A stretch of 64,000 nucleotides of DNA, from NCBI GenBank assembly GCA_001295775.1, contig LJIA01000006.1:294319-358318 (forward strand). The letters run 5' to 3'. Origin of the DNA: a beta proteobacterium AAP99. GTDB taxonomy: Bacteria > Pseudomonadota > Gammaproteobacteria > Burkholderiales > Burkholderiaceae_C. Both the position numbers and the translations under genes were made by a program. Shown in pieces: positions 21,004 to 31,617 of this stretch. How positions within the stretch are numbered: the first letter of the stretch is position 1; each line of letters begins with the position of its first letter. The notes beneath the pieces are model-generated. The model saw only the letters and a program-made list of their open reading frames with translations. It was not told where the DNA came from and ran no database searches.

Positions 21004-22107
21004 CTACTTCCAGATGTTCAGGGGCGAGACGACCCAGCAGGCCAGGACAATCACCCAGACGAGCGTGATCGGGATGAAGATCTTCCAGCCCAGTCGCATG
21101 ATCTGGTCATAGCGGTAGCGCGGGAAAGACGCGCGGAACCAGACAAACAGCGACACTACGAAGAAGGTCTTTGCGAAGAGCCAGAACCAGTTCCAGAACC
21201 ACATCGTGTCCTGGATGATCTGCGGCGTCTCCATGCCGAAGAGCTTGAAGCTCACTGGCGCAGCCCAGCCGCCAAGGAACATGATCGCCGTCAGCGCCGA
21301 CAGCAGGATCATGTTGGCGTACTCGGCAAGAAAAAAGATCGCAAACGACATGCCGGAGTATTCGATCATGTGGCCGGCAACAATCTCGGACTCGCCCTCG
21401 ACCACATCAAAGGGGTGGCGGTTGGTCTCGGCCACAGCGGAGATGACGTAGATCACGAACAAGGGCAACAGCGGCAGCCAGTTCCATGAGAGGAATGACA
21501 GCCCCATATCCGCGAAGGTACCGGTCAGTTGCGTACCCACGATCTGGCTCAGGTTCAGCGTGCCGGAGACGATCAACACACCCACGAGGACGAAGCCCAT
21601 CGCGAGCTCGTAGCTCACCATCTGCGCCGACGCACGCATCGCGCCCAGGAACGCGTACTTCGAGTTGGAGGCCCACCCCGCCAGAATCACGCCATACACG
21701 CCGACAGAAGTGATGGCCATGATGTACAGCAGGCCCGCATTGATGTTCGCCAGCGCTGCATCAGGGCCAAAGGGGATCACCGCCCATGCCGCCATCGCGG
21801 GCATGATCACCATCACAGGCGCAATCACATACAACACCTTGTTCGCCTGCGCCGGGATGATGATCTCCTTGAGCATCATCTTGAAGGCGTCCGCAATCGG
21901 CTGCAAAAGGCCGAGCGGACCAACTCGATTCGGGCCAAGACGCACGTGCATCCAGCCGATCATCTTGCGCTCCCACAGCGTCAGGTAGGCTACGCAGCCG
22001 AGCAGCGGGAGCACGATGCAGACGATCTTGAACAGGTTCCATAGCAGCGGCCACGCGCTACCGAGGTACTGGGTGCCCAGCGCGTTGATGGTGTTCAGGC
22101 CTTCCAT
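21004..22107 (-). CDS. nuoH: NADH-quinone oxidoreductase subunit H
   Basis: Membrane subunit of complex I that forms much of the quinone chamber (367 residues, eight helices). Family blocks: [20 protein letters not shown] in the first loop, and [18 protein letters not shown] with the conserved acidic funnel to the proton path. Its ATG overlaps the nuoG stop by one base (TGATG), indicating coupled translation. nuoI follows after 5 bp. Confidence 0.98.
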   Translation of the reverse strand: MEGLNTINALGTQYLGSAWPLLWNLFKIVCIVLPLLGCVAYLTLWERKMIGWMHVRLGPNRVGPLGLLQPIADAFKMMLKEIIIPAQANKVLYVIAPVMVIMPAMAAWAVIPFGPDAALANINAGLLYIMAITSVGVYGVILAGWASNSKYAFLGAMRASAQMVSYELAMGFVLVGVLIVSGTLNLSQIVGTQLTGTFADMGLSFLSWNWLPLLPLFVIYVISAVAETNRHPFDVVEGESEIVAGHMIEYSGMSFAIFFLAEYANMILLSALTAIMFLGGWAAPVSFKLFGMETPQIIQDTMWFWNWFWLFAKTFFVVSLFVWFRASFPRYRYDQIMRLGWKIFIPITLVWVIVLACWVVSPLNIWK

Positions 22108-24401
22108 CAGATGCGCTCCACGCTGACTTGGAGGTCGCCACCAAGCACACTTGTGGCTGCATGACCAACCGGCACTCGCGCCACACCTGCCGGCACGCTC
22201 TCATCCGCGCTCACGGGCAGCACAGCCTCACCGGACTGGGTGCGGACACGCGCGGGACTGCCAATCACCAGATTCAACTGCGCGGCGGTTTCCGGATGCA
22301 CAGCCACCACAGGGGGGCTTGCGTCGGTGGTCTGCTGCAATGCCGTCGCGCGGCGGACGATCAGATCAGAACGGTAGATCGGCATCGGAGCTGCGCGCTC
22401 AAGACCGGCAGTCGTCGGCTGCGGCACGACCGAAACCGCTGACGCCTTGACTTCACCCAACTTGCTGGACAGAGCAAGTCCTTCACTCAAAGCCTCGGCG
22501 CGCACTGCCTCCGCGCTGTCGTGCGCGAAACCGCCGAGACTGAGTTGCTCACCCAGGACGCGCAAAACCTTCCAAGCGGGCCTTGCTTCGCCTTGCGGCT
22601 TCACGCTGGCATTAAACGTCTGCAAGCGGCCTTCGGCGTTGACAAAGCTCCCAGGAGTTTCACTCCAGGGGGCGATCGGCAGCATGACGTCGGCCCAGTC
22701 TTCTGCTGCGGAGCGGAACGGCGTCAGCGCGATCTTCCGTTGTGCACTGCCAGCAATCCGCGCAGCCAGATGCCCGTCCAGCTGGGGCTCAAGGTTCATC
22801 ACCAGCAGAGCGTTGCTGTGCACAGGACCTCCGGCGCGTACTGCGCCCAGCACTTGTGCACCGACTGCATTGGCGCCCTCCCCCAGCACACCAAACCGGC
22901 CACCGGATTGACGGGCGATCCATGCAGCGAGACTCCGGATGGAACCGCTGTGAACGCTTTGCAAGGCGGCATTTCCAAGGAACACACCAACGCGCGATCC
23001 GGAGGCAAGACTCTTCGCGGCAACCGACGCACATTCAGTTGGCTGCACGCCGTGCAAGCTCGCGGGTGCCGCAACGCCCCGTTCCTTGGCAAGCGCCACT
23101 GCGACCTGCGCCAGCGTGTGAGCAATCGCAGACGGCCGAACGATGCACTTCGCAGCGATCGGCATCAGCAGATCTTCGTCCGTTGAGTGCACCACAGACA
23201 CCTTGGTGCCACGCTTGGCTGCAGTTCGGATGCGTGCGGCCAACACCGGGTGATCCTTGCGCAGGTCGGAACCGACGAGCAGTACTCGATCCAGTTGACC
23301 CACTTCCGCAACAGACATGCCGAGCCAGTCAACGCCTGGCTCGGAATCTGCCGAGAACTCGTGGTGAGCGACTCGGTAATCGATGTTGTCACTGCCGAGG
23401 GCACGGATCAGCTTGTTCAGAAGAAAGATCTCTTCGGTCGTGGACAGCGATCCATACAGCGCGCCCAGTGCGGCGGAACCGCTGTCTCGGGCGGCGCTGA
23501 GGACTTCGACCGTGGCAGCAAGGGCCGTCGGCCAGTCGACGGTCTTCCATGTACCGTCGTGCTTCAACATCGGCTGAAGCAGGCGATCTTCGGAGTTGAG
23601 CGCTTCATAGCTGAAGCGGTCGCGATCGGAGATCCAGCACTCGTTGATGTCCTCGACCTCGTAGGGCAACACACGCATCACCCGATTGGCCTTGACTTGC
23701 ACGACGACATTGGCGCCGAGACTGTCATGCGGACTCACGCTCTTGCGGCGAGAAAGCTCCCACGTGCGTGCGGAGTAGCGAAACGGCTTGCTGGTCAGCG
23801 CGCCCACGGGGCAGACGTCGATCATGTTTCCGGACAGCTCGGACTCGATGCCGCGCCCGAGGAAGGACGTGATTTCCGAGTGCTCGCCCCGGTTCAGCAT
23901 GCCCAACTCCATCACGCCGGCGACTTCCTGCCCAAAGCGAACACATCGCGTGCAGTGGATGCAGCGGCTCATCTCCTCGGCACTGATCAAGGGGCCGAGG
24001 CTCTTGTGGAAGACAACGCGCTTCTCTTCTTCGTAACGCGAACCGGACTTGCCGTAGCCCACGGCGAGATCCTGAAGCTGGCACTCTCCGCCTTGATCGC
24101 AGATGGGGCAGTCAAGCGGGTGGTTGATCAGCAGAAATTCCATTACACCCTGCTGAGCCTTCTTGGCCTTCTCGTTGGCGGTGTGCACCACCATGCCCTG
24201 AGTAACGGGCGTAGCACATGCAGGCAGCGGCTTCGGTGCCTTTTCCACGTCCACAAGGCACATGCGGCAATTCGCGGCAATGGACAACTTCTTGTGATAG
24301 CAGAAATGCGGCACGTAGCTGCCGAGCTTCTCTACAGCATGCATCACCATGCTGCCCTCGGGCACTTCCACCTTCATTCCATCGATTGTCAGTTCAACCA
24401 T
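22107..24401 (-). CDS. nuoG: NADH-quinone oxidoreductase subunit G
   Basis: Large iron-sulfur subunit of the complex I peripheral arm (764 residues). The N-terminal 2Fe-2S domain shows [15 protein letters not shown] plus a further Cys (LPACATPV). The next domain has [14 protein letters not shown], with the His-ligated cluster, and the 4Fe-4S motif CIHCTRC. A molybdopterin-oxidoreductase-like domain follows from about residue 220. The C-terminal half is more variable, as usual. Between nuoF (23-bp gap) and nuoH (1-bp overlap). Confidence 0.97.
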   Translation of the reverse strand: MVELTIDGMKVEVPEGSMVMHAVEKLGSYVPHFCYHKKLSIAANCRMCLVDVEKAPKPLPACATPVTQGMVVHTANEKAKKAQQGVMEFLLINHPLDCPICDQGGECQLQDLAVGYGKSGSRYEEEKRVVFHKSLGPLISAEEMSRCIHCTRCVRFGQEVAGVMELGMLNRGEHSEITSFLGRGIESELSGNMIDVCPVGALTSKPFRYSARTWELSRRKSVSPHDSLGANVVVQVKANRVMRVLPYEVEDINECWISDRDRFSYEALNSEDRLLQPMLKHDGTWKTVDWPTALAATVEVLSAARDSGSAALGALYGSLSTTEEIFLLNKLIRALGSDNIDYRVAHHEFSADSEPGVDWLGMSVAEVGQLDRVLLVGSDLRKDHPVLAARIRTAAKRGTKVSVVHSTDEDLLMPIAAKCIVRPSAIAHTLAQVAVALAKERGVAAPASLHGVQPTECASVAAKSLASGSRVGVFLGNAALQSVHSGSIRSLAAWIARQSGGRFGVLGEGANAVGAQVLGAVRAGGPVHSNALLVMNLEPQLDGHLAARIAGSAQRKIALTPFRSAAEDWADVMLPIAPWSETPGSFVNAEGRLQTFNASVKPQGEARPAWKVLRVLGEQLSLGGFAHDSAEAVRAEALSEGLALSSKLGEVKASAVSVVPQPTTAGLERAAPMPIYRSDLIVRRATALQQTTDASPPVVAVHPETAAQLNLVIGSPARVRTQSGEAVLPVSADESVPAGVARVPVGHAATSVLGGDLQVSVERI

Positions 24402-24424
24402 GTGCTGCTCTTGGCCTGCGGCGA

Positions 24425-25798
24425 TCAGAGGTAGGTCGGGACCATGCAGGTCTTGTGGGAAATGTGGTGTTCGAATTCGGCGCGGAAATGCTTGATCATG
24501 GCCCGCACCGGCATGGCCGCGGCATCACCCAGAGCGCAGATGGTGCGGCCCTGGATGTTGTCGCTCACGCTGTTAAGCAGATCGAGATCCTCTGGACGGC
24601 CCTTGCCATGCTCGATCCGATCGACCACGCGCCAAAGCCAACCTGTCCCTTCGCGGCAGGGCGTGCACTGGCCGCAGCTTTCGTGCATGTAGAAATAGGA
24701 CAGGCGCAACAGGCTCTTTACCATGCAGCGGGTTTCGTCCATGACGATCACGGCACCTGAACCGAGCATCGAGCCAGCCTTGGCAATCGAGTCGTAGTCC
24801 ATGTTGGTCTGCATCATGATGTCTGCAGGCAGGACCGGCATCGAGGAACCGCCGGGAATCACCGCTTTCAGCTTTCGACCGCCGCGCATGCCGCCTGCCA
24901 GCTCAAGCAGCGTGGCGAAGGGCGTGCCCATCGGAATTTCGTAATTGCCCGGGCGCTCCACATCACCGGAGATCGAGAAGATCTTGGTCCCACCGTTGTT
25001 TGGCTTGCCAACTTCCAGATAGGCTTGACCACCGTGATTGATGATCCACGGCACGGCTGCAAACGTCTCGGTGTTGTTGATCGTTGTCGGCCGACCGTAC
25101 AACCCGAAGCTCGCCGGGAAAGGAGGCTTGAAGCGCGGCTGACCCTTCTTGCCTTCAAGCGATTCCAGAAGCGCCGTTTCCTCGCCGCAGATGTAGGCGC
25201 CGAAGCCGTGGTGCCCATGGAGCTGAAAGCTGAAGCTGCTGCCCAAGATGTTTTGCCCGAGCAGGCCCGCGGCGCGCGCCTCTTCCAGAGCTTCTTCGAA
25301 ACGCTCGTAGACGTCGAAGATCTCCCCGTGGATGTAGTTGTATCCCACCGTGATGCCCATGGCATACGCGGCAATCGCCATACCTTCGATGACGATATGC
25401 GGGTTGAACCGCAGGATGTCACGATCCTTGCACGTACCCGGCTCGCCTTCGTCTGAATTGCAGACTAGGTATTTCTGGATCGGCGCCTTGGCGGGCATGA
25501 AGCTCCACTTCAGCCCCGTGGGAAAGCCCGCGCCACCACGACCGCGAAGCGCAGAGCCCTTGACCTCGGCGATGACCTGCTCCGGCGTCATGCCGGCTCC
25601 ACCGTCGGCCGCCAGGATCTTCTTCAGCGCACTGTAGCCACCGCGAGCGACATAGTCGGCGAGGTGCCAGTTGCTTCCGTCCAATCCGGCATAGATCTGC
25701 GGGCTGATGTGTCGACCATGAAAACAAGTTTCTGCACCGCTTGCCTGAAACCTGCTCAGGACACTGTTACTGAGGATGTCTTTCTCGAATGCGCCCAT
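24425..25798 (-). CDS. nuoF: NADH-quinone oxidoreductase subunit F
   Basis: NADH- and FMN-binding subunit of complex I, entry point of electrons. The glycine-rich nucleotide loop [13 protein letters not shown] (about residue 75-90), the FMN region ([15 protein letters not shown]) and the N3 4Fe-4S ligands ([12 protein letters not shown] and a distal Cys) are all present. ATG 25798 is preferred because GGAG lies seven bases upstream; GTG 25804 overlaps the nuoE stop but sits almost on that ribosome site. This gives 457 residues. Confidence 0.97.
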   Translation of the reverse strand: MGAFEKDILSNSVLSRFQASGAETCFHGRHISPQIYAGLDGSNWHLADYVARGGYSALKKILAADGGAGMTPEQVIAEVKGSALRGRGGAGFPTGLKWSFMPAKAPIQKYLVCNSDEGEPGTCKDRDILRFNPHIVIEGMAIAAYAMGITVGYNYIHGEIFDVYERFEEALEEARAAGLLGQNILGSSFSFQLHGHHGFGAYICGEETALLESLEGKKGQPRFKPPFPASFGLYGRPTTINNTETFAAVPWIINHGGQAYLEVGKPNNGGTKIFSISGDVERPGNYEIPMGTPFATLLELAGGMRGGRKLKAVIPGGSSMPVLPADIMMQTNMDYDSIAKAGSMLGSGAVIVMDETRCMVKSLLRLSYFYMHESCGQCTPCREGTGWLWRVVDRIEHGKGRPEDLDLLNSVSDNIQGRTICALGDAAAMPVRAMIKHFRAEFEHHISHKTCMVPTYL

Positions 25799-25800
25799 GG

Positions 25801-26292
25801 TCACGCTCCCGCCTGACGCTTGAGCGTGTCGACCAAGTCGTCGATTCGCTCATTGCTCATGTAGCTCACCATATGTCGGTCGTTGACCAGCATCACCGGC
25901 GAGTCAGCGCATGCTCCCAGGCACTCACACTTCTGGAGCGTGAACAGACCGTCAGGCGTCGTCTGTCCCTCGGCGATGCCGAGTTTCTGCTCCAGATAGA
26001 CCAGAGCCTTCTGGCCGTCACGCAATTGGCACGGCAGATTGGTGCAGACGTTCAGCTTGAAGCGCCCGACCGGCTGCTGGTTGTACATGTTGTAGAAGGT
26101 GACCACTTCGCGCACGGCAATCGGTGCCATGCCGAGGTACTGGGCAACGGCCTCCTGCGCCTCGTCGCTCACCCATCCCTGCTCCTGCTGGATGATGGAC
26201 AGGCACGCCATGACCGCAGACTGCCGCTGGTCTGCCGGATACTTCGACACTTCCTTGTCGAAGCGGGCCTTGGTTTGTTCAGAAAGCTGCAT
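25801..26292 (-). CDS. nuoE: NADH-quinone oxidoreductase subunit E
   Basis: Thioredoxin-like 2Fe-2S subunit of complex I (163 residues), cluster N1a. The four ligand Cys lie in CTNLPC and CECLGAC. The N-terminal helical part ([18 protein letters not shown]) and the strand [12 protein letters not shown] are typical. Its end overlaps or abuts the nuoF start region; nuoD is 8 bp upstream on the same strand. Confidence 0.98.
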   Translation of the reverse strand: MQLSEQTKARFDKEVSKYPADQRQSAVMACLSIIQQEQGWVSDEAQEAVAQYLGMAPIAVREVVTFYNMYNQQPVGRFKLNVCTNLPCQLRDGQKALVYLEQKLGIAEGQTTPDGLFTLQKCECLGACADSPVMLVNDRHMVSYMSNERIDDLVDTLKRQAGA

Positions 26293-26300
26293 CTTGAGGC

Positions 26301-27554
26301 TCAGCGGTCGATTTCGCCGAAAACAATGTCTTGCGTTCCGATGATGGTGACTGCATCGGCGATCATGTGGCCACGAGCCATTTCGTCCAATGCCTGAAGG
26401 TGCGCAAAGCCTGGCGCCCGGATCTTCAAGCGATAAGGCTTGTTGGCACCGTCACTGACGAGATAGATCCCGAATTCGCCCTTCGGGTGCTCCACTGCGG
26501 CATAGGCCTCGCCTTCGGGGACGTGGAAGCCCTCGGTGAAGAGCTTGAAGTGATGAATCAGCTCTTCCATGTTGGACTTCATCTCCACACGCTGCGGTGG
26601 CGCAACCTTGTAGTTGTCGGTGATGACCGGGCCGGGATTGCTGCGCAGCCAGGTCACGCACTGCTGAATGATCCGGTTGGACTGGCGCATCTCCTCGACC
26701 CGCACAAGGTAACGGTCGTAGCAATCTCCGTTTACGCCGACGGGAACATCAAATGCAAGCCGGTCATAGACCTCATAAGGCTGGTGCTTGCGCAGATCCC
26801 AGACAATGCCCGAGCCGCGCAGCATCGCACCGGTAAAGCCCAATGCCTTTGCACGTTCCGGGCTTACCACACCGATGCCTACCAGGCGCTGCTTCCAGAT
26901 CCGGTTGTCAGTGAGCAGCGTCTCGTACTCGTCCACATACGTGGGGAATCGCTTCGTGAAGTCCTCGATGAAGTCGAGCAGCGAGCCTTGGCGGTTTTCG
27001 TTGCGCTTCGCCACATCGGACTTGCTGCGCAGGGACGACTCCGCAAACTGCGGCATGGCTGCCGGAAGGTCCCGGTAGACGCCGCCCGGGCGGAAGTAGG
27101 CTGCATGCATCCGCGCGCCTGACACTGCCTCATACATGTCGAAGAGATCCTCGCGCTCCCGAAATGCATACAAGAACACGGCCATCGCCCCCACGTCCAG
27201 ACCGTGGCATCCGATCCAGAGGAGATGATTGAGCAGGCGAGTGATCTCGGAGTACATCACGCGGATGTATTGGGCGCGCAGGGGTACCTCGATACCGAGC
27301 AGCTTTTCAATCGCCAGGCAGTAGGCATGCTCGTTGGACATCATCGACACGTAGTCGAGACGATCCATGTAGGGCAGCGATTGAATGTAGGTCTTGTGCT
27401 CAGCCAGCTTCTCTGTCGCGCGATGCAGCAGTCCGATATGGGGATCAGCGCGCTGGATCACCTCACCGTCCAGCTCCAGCACCAGGCGCAACACGCCATG
27501 CGCCGCCGGATGCTGGGGGCCGAAATTCAGTGTGTAGTTCTTGATCTCTGCCAT
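26301..27554 (-). CDS. nuoD: NADH-quinone oxidoreductase subunit D
   Basis: 49-kDa-type subunit of complex I that, with NuoB, forms the quinone reduction site (417 residues). Starts [20 protein letters not shown], in which the His of the GPQHPAAHG loop contacts the quinone head group. The conserved Tyr lies downstream in [14 protein letters not shown]. It is a separate gene from nuoC, unlike the fused nuoCD of enterobacteria. Gaps of 6 bp to nuoC and 8 bp to nuoE. Confidence 0.98.
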   Translation of the reverse strand: MAEIKNYTLNFGPQHPAAHGVLRLVLELDGEVIQRADPHIGLLHRATEKLAEHKTYIQSLPYMDRLDYVSMMSNEHAYCLAIEKLLGIEVPLRAQYIRVMYSEITRLLNHLLWIGCHGLDVGAMAVFLYAFREREDLFDMYEAVSGARMHAAYFRPGGVYRDLPAAMPQFAESSLRSKSDVAKRNENRQGSLLDFIEDFTKRFPTYVDEYETLLTDNRIWKQRLVGIGVVSPERAKALGFTGAMLRGSGIVWDLRKHQPYEVYDRLAFDVPVGVNGDCYDRYLVRVEEMRQSNRIIQQCVTWLRSNPGPVITDNYKVAPPQRVEMKSNMEELIHHFKLFTEGFHVPEGEAYAAVEHPKGEFGIYLVSDGANKPYRLKIRAPGFAHLQALDEMARGHMIADAVTIIGTQDIVFGEIDR

Positions 27555-27560
27555 GGCGTC

Positions 27561-28148
27561 CTACTGGCGTCCGTAGGTTTCTTCGCGAATGATGCGGGGT
27601 GTGATCTCTCGCGGCTCGATGGTCACAGGCTGGTAGATCACGCGGCGCTGCTCCGGGTCGTACCGCATCTCGACGTGACCCGAGAGCGGGAAGTCCTTTC
27701 GGAATGGATGGCCGATGAATCCGTAGTCCGTCAGGATGCGGCGCAGGTCGGGGTGGCCCTCATAGACGATGCCGAACAGATCAAAGGACTCGCGCTCGTA
27801 CCAACCCACCGCGGGCCAGACCTCGATCAGGCTCGGCATGACAGGAAAGTCATCGTCTGGTGCAAAGCCGCGCAAGCGCAGGCGGCAGTTGTGTTCGACA
27901 GACAGCAGGTGGACGACCGTGGCAAAGCGCAGGCCTTCGTGCTGCCCTTCCCGATAGTCGGCATAGTCCACGCCGCACAGATCGACTGCAATTTCGAACT
28001 TCAGCTCATCGCGCAGCACCGTGCTCGCAGCGATCCAATCACTCGCTTCGACCTCAAGCGTCAGCTCGCCGAGCGCACTGGTCAGCCGCTTGATGCGCTC
28101 GCCAAGCGCTGCACTCAATTGACTCTCGAGGGACTGCAGACTAGTCAT
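27561..28148 (-). CDS. nuoC: NADH-quinone oxidoreductase subunit C
   Basis: 30-kDa-type peripheral arm subunit of complex I without cofactors (195 residues). The family signature [20 protein letters not shown] is present in two parts at about 120-140, followed by [14 protein letters not shown]. Four bp from nuoB and six from nuoD, in tight operon order. Confidence 0.97.
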   Translation of the reverse strand: MTSLQSLESQLSAALGERIKRLTSALGELTLEVEASDWIAASTVLRDELKFEIAVDLCGVDYADYREGQHEGLRFATVVHLLSVEHNCRLRLRGFAPDDDFPVMPSLIEVWPAVGWYERESFDLFGIVYEGHPDLRRILTDYGFIGHPFRKDFPLSGHVEMRYDPEQRRVIYQPVTIEPREITPRIIREETYGRQ

Positions 28149-28152
28149 GGAC

Positions 28153-28632
28153 TCAGGCCCGGGCGATGGTGTTGGTTCGACGGATCTTGTTCTGCAGCTG
28201 CAGGATGCCGTAGATCAGGGCTTCAGCCGTCGGCGGACAGCCAGGCACGTAGACATCCACGGGCACGATGCGGTCACAGCCACGCACGACTGAATAGCTG
28301 TAGTGGTAATAGCCGCCGCCGTTGGCACAGGACCCCATCGAGATCACCCAGCGAGGCTCGGGCATCTGGTCGTATACCTTACGAAGCGCGGGGGCCATCT
28401 TGTTGCACAGCGTGCCGGCCACGATCATGAGATCGGACTGGCGTGGGCTGGGGCGAAACACGATGCCGAAACGGTCGAGGTCATAGCGGGCAGCGCCCGC
28501 GTGCATCATCTCGACCGCGCAGCAGGCCAGACCGAAGGTCATCGGCCAGAGCGAGCCGGTCCGAGCCCAATTGACGACCTTGTCCACTTGCGTGGTCACA
28601 AAGCCTTCGGAGAGAACACCTTCAAGCGCCAT
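28153..28632 (-). CDS. nuoB: NADH-quinone oxidoreductase subunit B
   Basis: Carries cluster N2, the last iron-sulfur cluster before quinone (159 residues). The ligands are the adjacent Cys pair in [10 protein letters not shown], the Cys in [10 protein letters not shown] and the Cys in [12 protein letters not shown]. The basic stretch [11 protein letters not shown] is the conserved loop near the quinone site. Between nuoA (22-bp gap) and nuoC. Confidence 0.98.
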   Translation of the reverse strand: MALEGVLSEGFVTTQVDKVVNWARTGSLWPMTFGLACCAVEMMHAGAARYDLDRFGIVFRPSPRQSDLMIVAGTLCNKMAPALRKVYDQMPEPRWVISMGSCANGGGYYHYSYSVVRGCDRIVPVDVYVPGCPPTAEALIYGILQLQNKIRRTNTIARA

Positions 28633-28654
28633 TACTGCACCCTGCTCTTTCGGA

Positions 28655-29014
28655 TCATTCCCAGTCCAGCGCGCCGCGCTTCCACTCGTAGATGAAGCCT
28701 ACGACGAGGATGGCGAGAAACACCATGCCGGCGGCGAACCCGACCATGCCGATGTCGCGCAGCGCCATGGCCCAAGGGAAGAGGAATGCGATTTCGAGAT
28801 CGAAGAGGATGAAGATGATGGCTACGAGGTAGTAGCGAACATCAAACTTCATGCGGGCGTCTTCGAAGGCTTCGAAGCCGCACTCATAAGGAGAGAGCTT
28901 TTCGGAGTCGGGAACGCGCTTGCCCAGAACCCAGCCGATTGCCATTGGCCCGAATCCCACCGCAACCCCGATCAGGATGAACAGCAGGACTGGTAGATAG
29001 CTCTCCAGACTCAT
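28655..29014 (-). CDS. nuoA: NADH-quinone oxidoreductase subunit A
   Basis: Small membrane subunit of complex I with three helices, 119 residues. The conserved loop [20 protein letters not shown] carries the Cys that moves in the active/deactive switch in other systems. The start at ATG 29014 ([11 protein letters not shown]) gives the standard family length and is preceded by AAGAG; an in-frame codon seven triplets further upstream is not needed. First gene of nuoABCDEFGHIJKLMN. Confidence 0.97.
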   Translation of the reverse strand: MSLESYLPVLLFILIGVAVGFGPMAIGWVLGKRVPDSEKLSPYECGFEAFEDARMKFDVRYYLVAIIFILFDLEIAFLFPWAMALRDIGMVGFAAGMVFLAILVVGFIYEWKRGALDWE

Positions 29015-29039
29015 CTCTTGGTCGCCCCTCGACAAGCGA

Positions 29040-29096
29040 AGGGGCGCTGTGTGCGCCCCCGTTTTTCTGATGTCGGTCTGAAGCGCGAGGCTTCAG
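29040..29096. other. two hairpins between tRNA-Leu and nuoA
   Basis: GGGGCGC/GCGCCCC (29041-29059) and CTGAAGC/GCTTCAG (29078-29096). The T run (GTTTTT) follows the first hairpin only on the plus strand, so it is not a normal terminator for the minus-strand nuo transcript. They may help separate the tRNA from the nuo messenger by processing. Confidence 0.45.
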
Positions 29097-29104
29097 CCGC
29101 AATT

Positions 29105-29189
29105 TGGTGCCGTCGGCGAGACTCGAACTCGCACAGCTTTCGCCACTACCCCCTCAAGATAGCGTGTCTACCAATTTCACCACGACGGC
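29105..29189 (-). tRNA. tRNA-Leu (anticodon GAG)
   Basis: An 85-base class II tRNA. It reads GCCGTCGTGGTGAAATTGG at the 5' end, with acceptor GCCGTCG pairing to CGACGGC at the 3' end and an encoded CCA. The anticodon stem is CTATC/GGTAG with loop TTGAGGG, giving anticodon GAG. A long variable arm and the T-loop GTTCGAGTC are present. The secG-tRNA-Leu-nuoA order is common in betaproteobacteria. Confidence 0.95.
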
Positions 29190-29200
29190 GGGAGACCAAA

Positions 29201-29206
29201 AGTATA
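29201..29206 (-). promoter_or_regulatory. possible -10 element for tRNA-Leu
   Basis: TATACT on the minus strand, 12 bases before the tRNA 5' end, in an A/T-rich stretch of an otherwise GC-rich region. No convincing -35 was identified. Confidence 0.4.
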
Positions 29207-29289
29207 TCTCAAAGCATCCGGGCTTTCCCTGCGAAACAGCCCAAAATCAGAGTGGAATGACGGGGCATTTCACTCGATGAACTTGCGCT

Positions 29290-29688
29290 CTACTTGGTCG
29301 GTGCGCCGCCGGGTACGGAGGGGGCGGCCGGGGCGGTGGGCGCCGAGGCAGGTGCCGCGGGCTGCACGGGGGCCGCGCCTCCAGGAACTGCGGGCGCCGA
29401 TTGAGCCGGTGCACCCTGCATCACGCCGCCGGCATTCGGAGCCTTGGGCTTGTGGATCAGGAAGGCAAGGCCCAGTGTGCAGACAAAGAACACGGTCGCA
29501 AGCACTGCGGTCGAGCGCGAGAGGAAGTTTGCTGAGCCACTGGCGCCAAACACGCTGCCCGATGCGCCGCTGCCGAAAGCGGCGCCCATGTCAGCGCCCT
29601 TGCCGTGCTGCATGAGCACCAGGACGATGATGCCCAGCGCGCTGAGGATCTGGACGATCAGGATGAGGTTGAAAAACACGTTCTGCAT
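29290..29688 (-). CDS. secG: preprotein translocase subunit SecG
   Basis: Accessory subunit of the SecYEG channel, 132 residues. Two membrane helices (about 4-24 and 55-76) surround the conserved cytoplasmic loop MQHGKGADMGAAFGSGASGS. The C-terminal 50 residues are a Pro/Ala-rich tail, longer than in E. coli. It follows tpiA by 27 bp, the typical tpiA-secG pair, and precedes tRNA-Leu and the nuo operon. Confidence 0.96.
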   Translation of the reverse strand: MQNVFFNLILIVQILSALGIIVLVLMQHGKGADMGAAFGSGASGSVFGASGSANFLSRSTAVLATVFFVCTLGLAFLIHKPKAPNAGGVMQGAPAQSAPAVPGGAAPVQPAAPASAPTAPAAPSVPGGAPTK

Positions 29689-29715
29689 GACTGACTCCGA
29701 AACAGGTCGATTTGT

Positions 29716-30492
29716 CTAGGCCACTGCCTTGGCAGCAGCCGCAATTCCAAGAAAATCATCCGCCTTGAGCGACGCGCCCCCGATGAGGCCGCCGTCCACG
29801 TCCGGCTGATCGAACAACTCCGCCGCATTGCCCGGCTTGACGCTGCCCCCATAGAGGATGCGCAGCGTATCCGCGCTTGCCCCGAATGCAGCGCGCCATT
29901 GCGCGCGAATGAACGCATGCACGTCCTGCGCTTGCGCCGCTGACGCAGTTCGCCCGGTACCAATCGCCCAGACGGGTTCGTAGGCAACGACCACACGATT
30001 GATCCATTGCAACTCGCCCGCCTCTGCCAGTGCAGAGGTGACCGCCCGCAGCTGGGACTCGATCAGGTCGAGTGTGTGGCCGGCATCGCGCTCCGCGAGC
30101 GTCTCACCAACGCACACGATCGGCGTCAGGCCGGCGCGCAAGACCTGCAGAGCCTTCGCAGCCACCAGGGCGCTCGATTCCGCGTGGTACTGCCGACGTT
30201 CCGAGTGGCCGACGATGACCCAACGGCAGCCGAAGTCGGTCAGCATCGCAGCGCTCACCTCACCGGTATATGCACCTTGGGCATGGGCCGAGCAGTCCTG
30301 CGCCCCCCATGTCACCGCAGAACCAAGCAGCTCAGCCGACGTCTGCGCCAGATAGGGAAACGGTGCACAAACAACAAGGTCACAAGCGGCCGCGTGCACA
30401 CTTTGGCGGATGCCACGCAGCAGCTCACCATTGGCAGCCAGCGTGCCGTTCATCTTCCAGTTGCCTGCCACCAGCTTCTTGCGAGCGCTCAT
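29716..30492 (-). CDS. tpiA: triosephosphate isomerase
   Basis: Interconverts dihydroxyacetone phosphate and glyceraldehyde-3-phosphate. The 258 residues give a complete TIM barrel. Catalytic residues: Lys13 in GNWKMNG, His in VGHSERR and Glu in AYEPVWAIGTG; the phosphate loop is ILYGGSVKPGN. It lies between the qor gene (107 bp) and secG (27 bp). Confidence 0.98.
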   Translation of the reverse strand: MSARKKLVAGNWKMNGTLAANGELLRGIRQSVHAAACDLVVCAPFPYLAQTSAELLGSAVTWGAQDCSAHAQGAYTGEVSAAMLTDFGCRWVIVGHSERRQYHAESSALVAAKALQVLRAGLTPIVCVGETLAERDAGHTLDLIESQLRAVTSALAEAGELQWINRVVVAYEPVWAIGTGRTASAAQAQDVHAFIRAQWRAAFGASADTLRILYGGSVKPGNAAELFDQPDVDGGLIGGASLKADDFLGIAAAAKAVA

Positions 30493-30599
30493 GAATGAAA
30501 ACGGTTGTGTTCGACAGGCCTGCGCCGAAATGCGCCACCCGTCGATAAATGCAAAGCCTTCAAGTGTAGCCGGTTCGAATCACGCAGACCGGGAAGCGC

Positions 30600-31610
30600 T
30601 TATTGCACGCGCAGCACCAGCTTGCCGATGTGCGCGCTCGACTCCATCAGCCTGTGAGCCTGCGCAGCTTCCTCAAGCGCGAACACCTGATGGGTGACCG
30701 GCACGATCCGTCCCTGTTCAAGCAGAGGCCAGACGTGCTGCGCCAGGGCTTGCGCGATGGCGCCCTTGAATGCGACTGAACGCGGCCTCAGGGTCGACCC
30801 CGTGAGCGTCAGGCGACGGCGTAGCAGCTGCCCGAGGTCGATTTGCGAAGATGCACCCCGCAGGAGAGCAATCTGAGCAATCCGCCCGTCGTCGGCTAGC
30901 GCCTGGATGTTGCGGGGCAGGTAGTCGCCGCCGACCATGTCCAGGATCACGTCTGTGCCCCGCCCACCCGTCGCCGCCTTGACGCCTGCAACCCAGTCCT
31001 CGCTGCGGTAGTTGAAGCACCGGCTCGCACCCAGCGCCTCGACCGCGCGGCACTTCGCGTCGGACCCCGCGGTGCCGAACACGGGATGCCCCAAGGCCAC
31101 GCCAAGCTGGATGGCCGTCACGCCGATGCCGCTGGAGGCGCCATGCACAAGCAGTGTCTCGGCACTGCCGTCTTCGCGCCGCGTGAGTCGCGCACGCTCG
31201 AAGACGTTGCTCCACACGGTGAAAAAGGTCTCGGGCAAGCCAGCCGCATCGACGTCGCTCCACCCGGAAGGTACAGGGAGGCATTGCGCCGCAGGTGCTG
31301 CGCAGTACTCGGCGTAGCCACCGCCCTGCACCAGAGCACAGACACGTGCGCCGAGCGCGAGATCGGTGTCACCGGCATCAACCACTTCACCCGCCACCTC
31401 CAGCCCCGGGAGGTCGGACGCGCCGGGTGGGACCGGGTACTGACCGATGCGCTGCAGCACATCGGGGCGGTTGACCCCGGCCGCCGCCACGCGGATCAGC
31501 ACCTCGCCCGGCTTGAGCCGCGGCAGCGCCCGTGTACAGGGCGTGAGCACCTCGGGCCCGCCGAATTCGCGAACTTCGACAGCCCGCATCGCGGATGGCA
31601 ATGTGCTCAC
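30600..31610 (-). CDS. NAD(P)H quinone oxidoreductase, PIG3/zeta-crystallin type
   Basis: A 336-residue zinc-free medium-chain dehydrogenase of the quinone oxidoreductase group. The catalytic GroES-like domain holds NRPDVLQRIGQYPVPPGASD, the PIG3 hallmark; the Rossmann part has HGASSGIGVTAIQLG. No structural-zinc Cys cluster is seen. NADPH-dependent reduction of quinones is expected from the family. It follows the first S9 peptidase by 7 bp, so it probably shares its transcript. Confidence 0.9.
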   Translation of the reverse strand: MSTLPSAMRAVEVREFGGPEVLTPCTRALPRLKPGEVLIRVAAAGVNRPDVLQRIGQYPVPPGASDLPGLEVAGEVVDAGDTDLALGARVCALVQGGGYAEYCAAPAAQCLPVPSGWSDVDAAGLPETFFTVWSNVFERARLTRREDGSAETLLVHGASSGIGVTAIQLGVALGHPVFGTAGSDAKCRAVEALGASRCFNYRSEDWVAGVKAATGGRGTDVILDMVGGDYLPRNIQALADDGRIAQIALLRGASSQIDLGQLLRRRLTLTGSTLRPRSVAFKGAIAQALAQHVWPLLEQGRIVPVTHQVFALEEAAQAHRLMESSAHIGKLVLRVQ

Positions 31611-31617
31611 GGGCGCC

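Noticed and set aside
29041..29066. Hairpin followed by T run upstream of nuoA as a transcription terminator
   Set aside because: The T run is on the plus strand, where no gene is being transcribed; the minus-strand nuo transcript lacks it.
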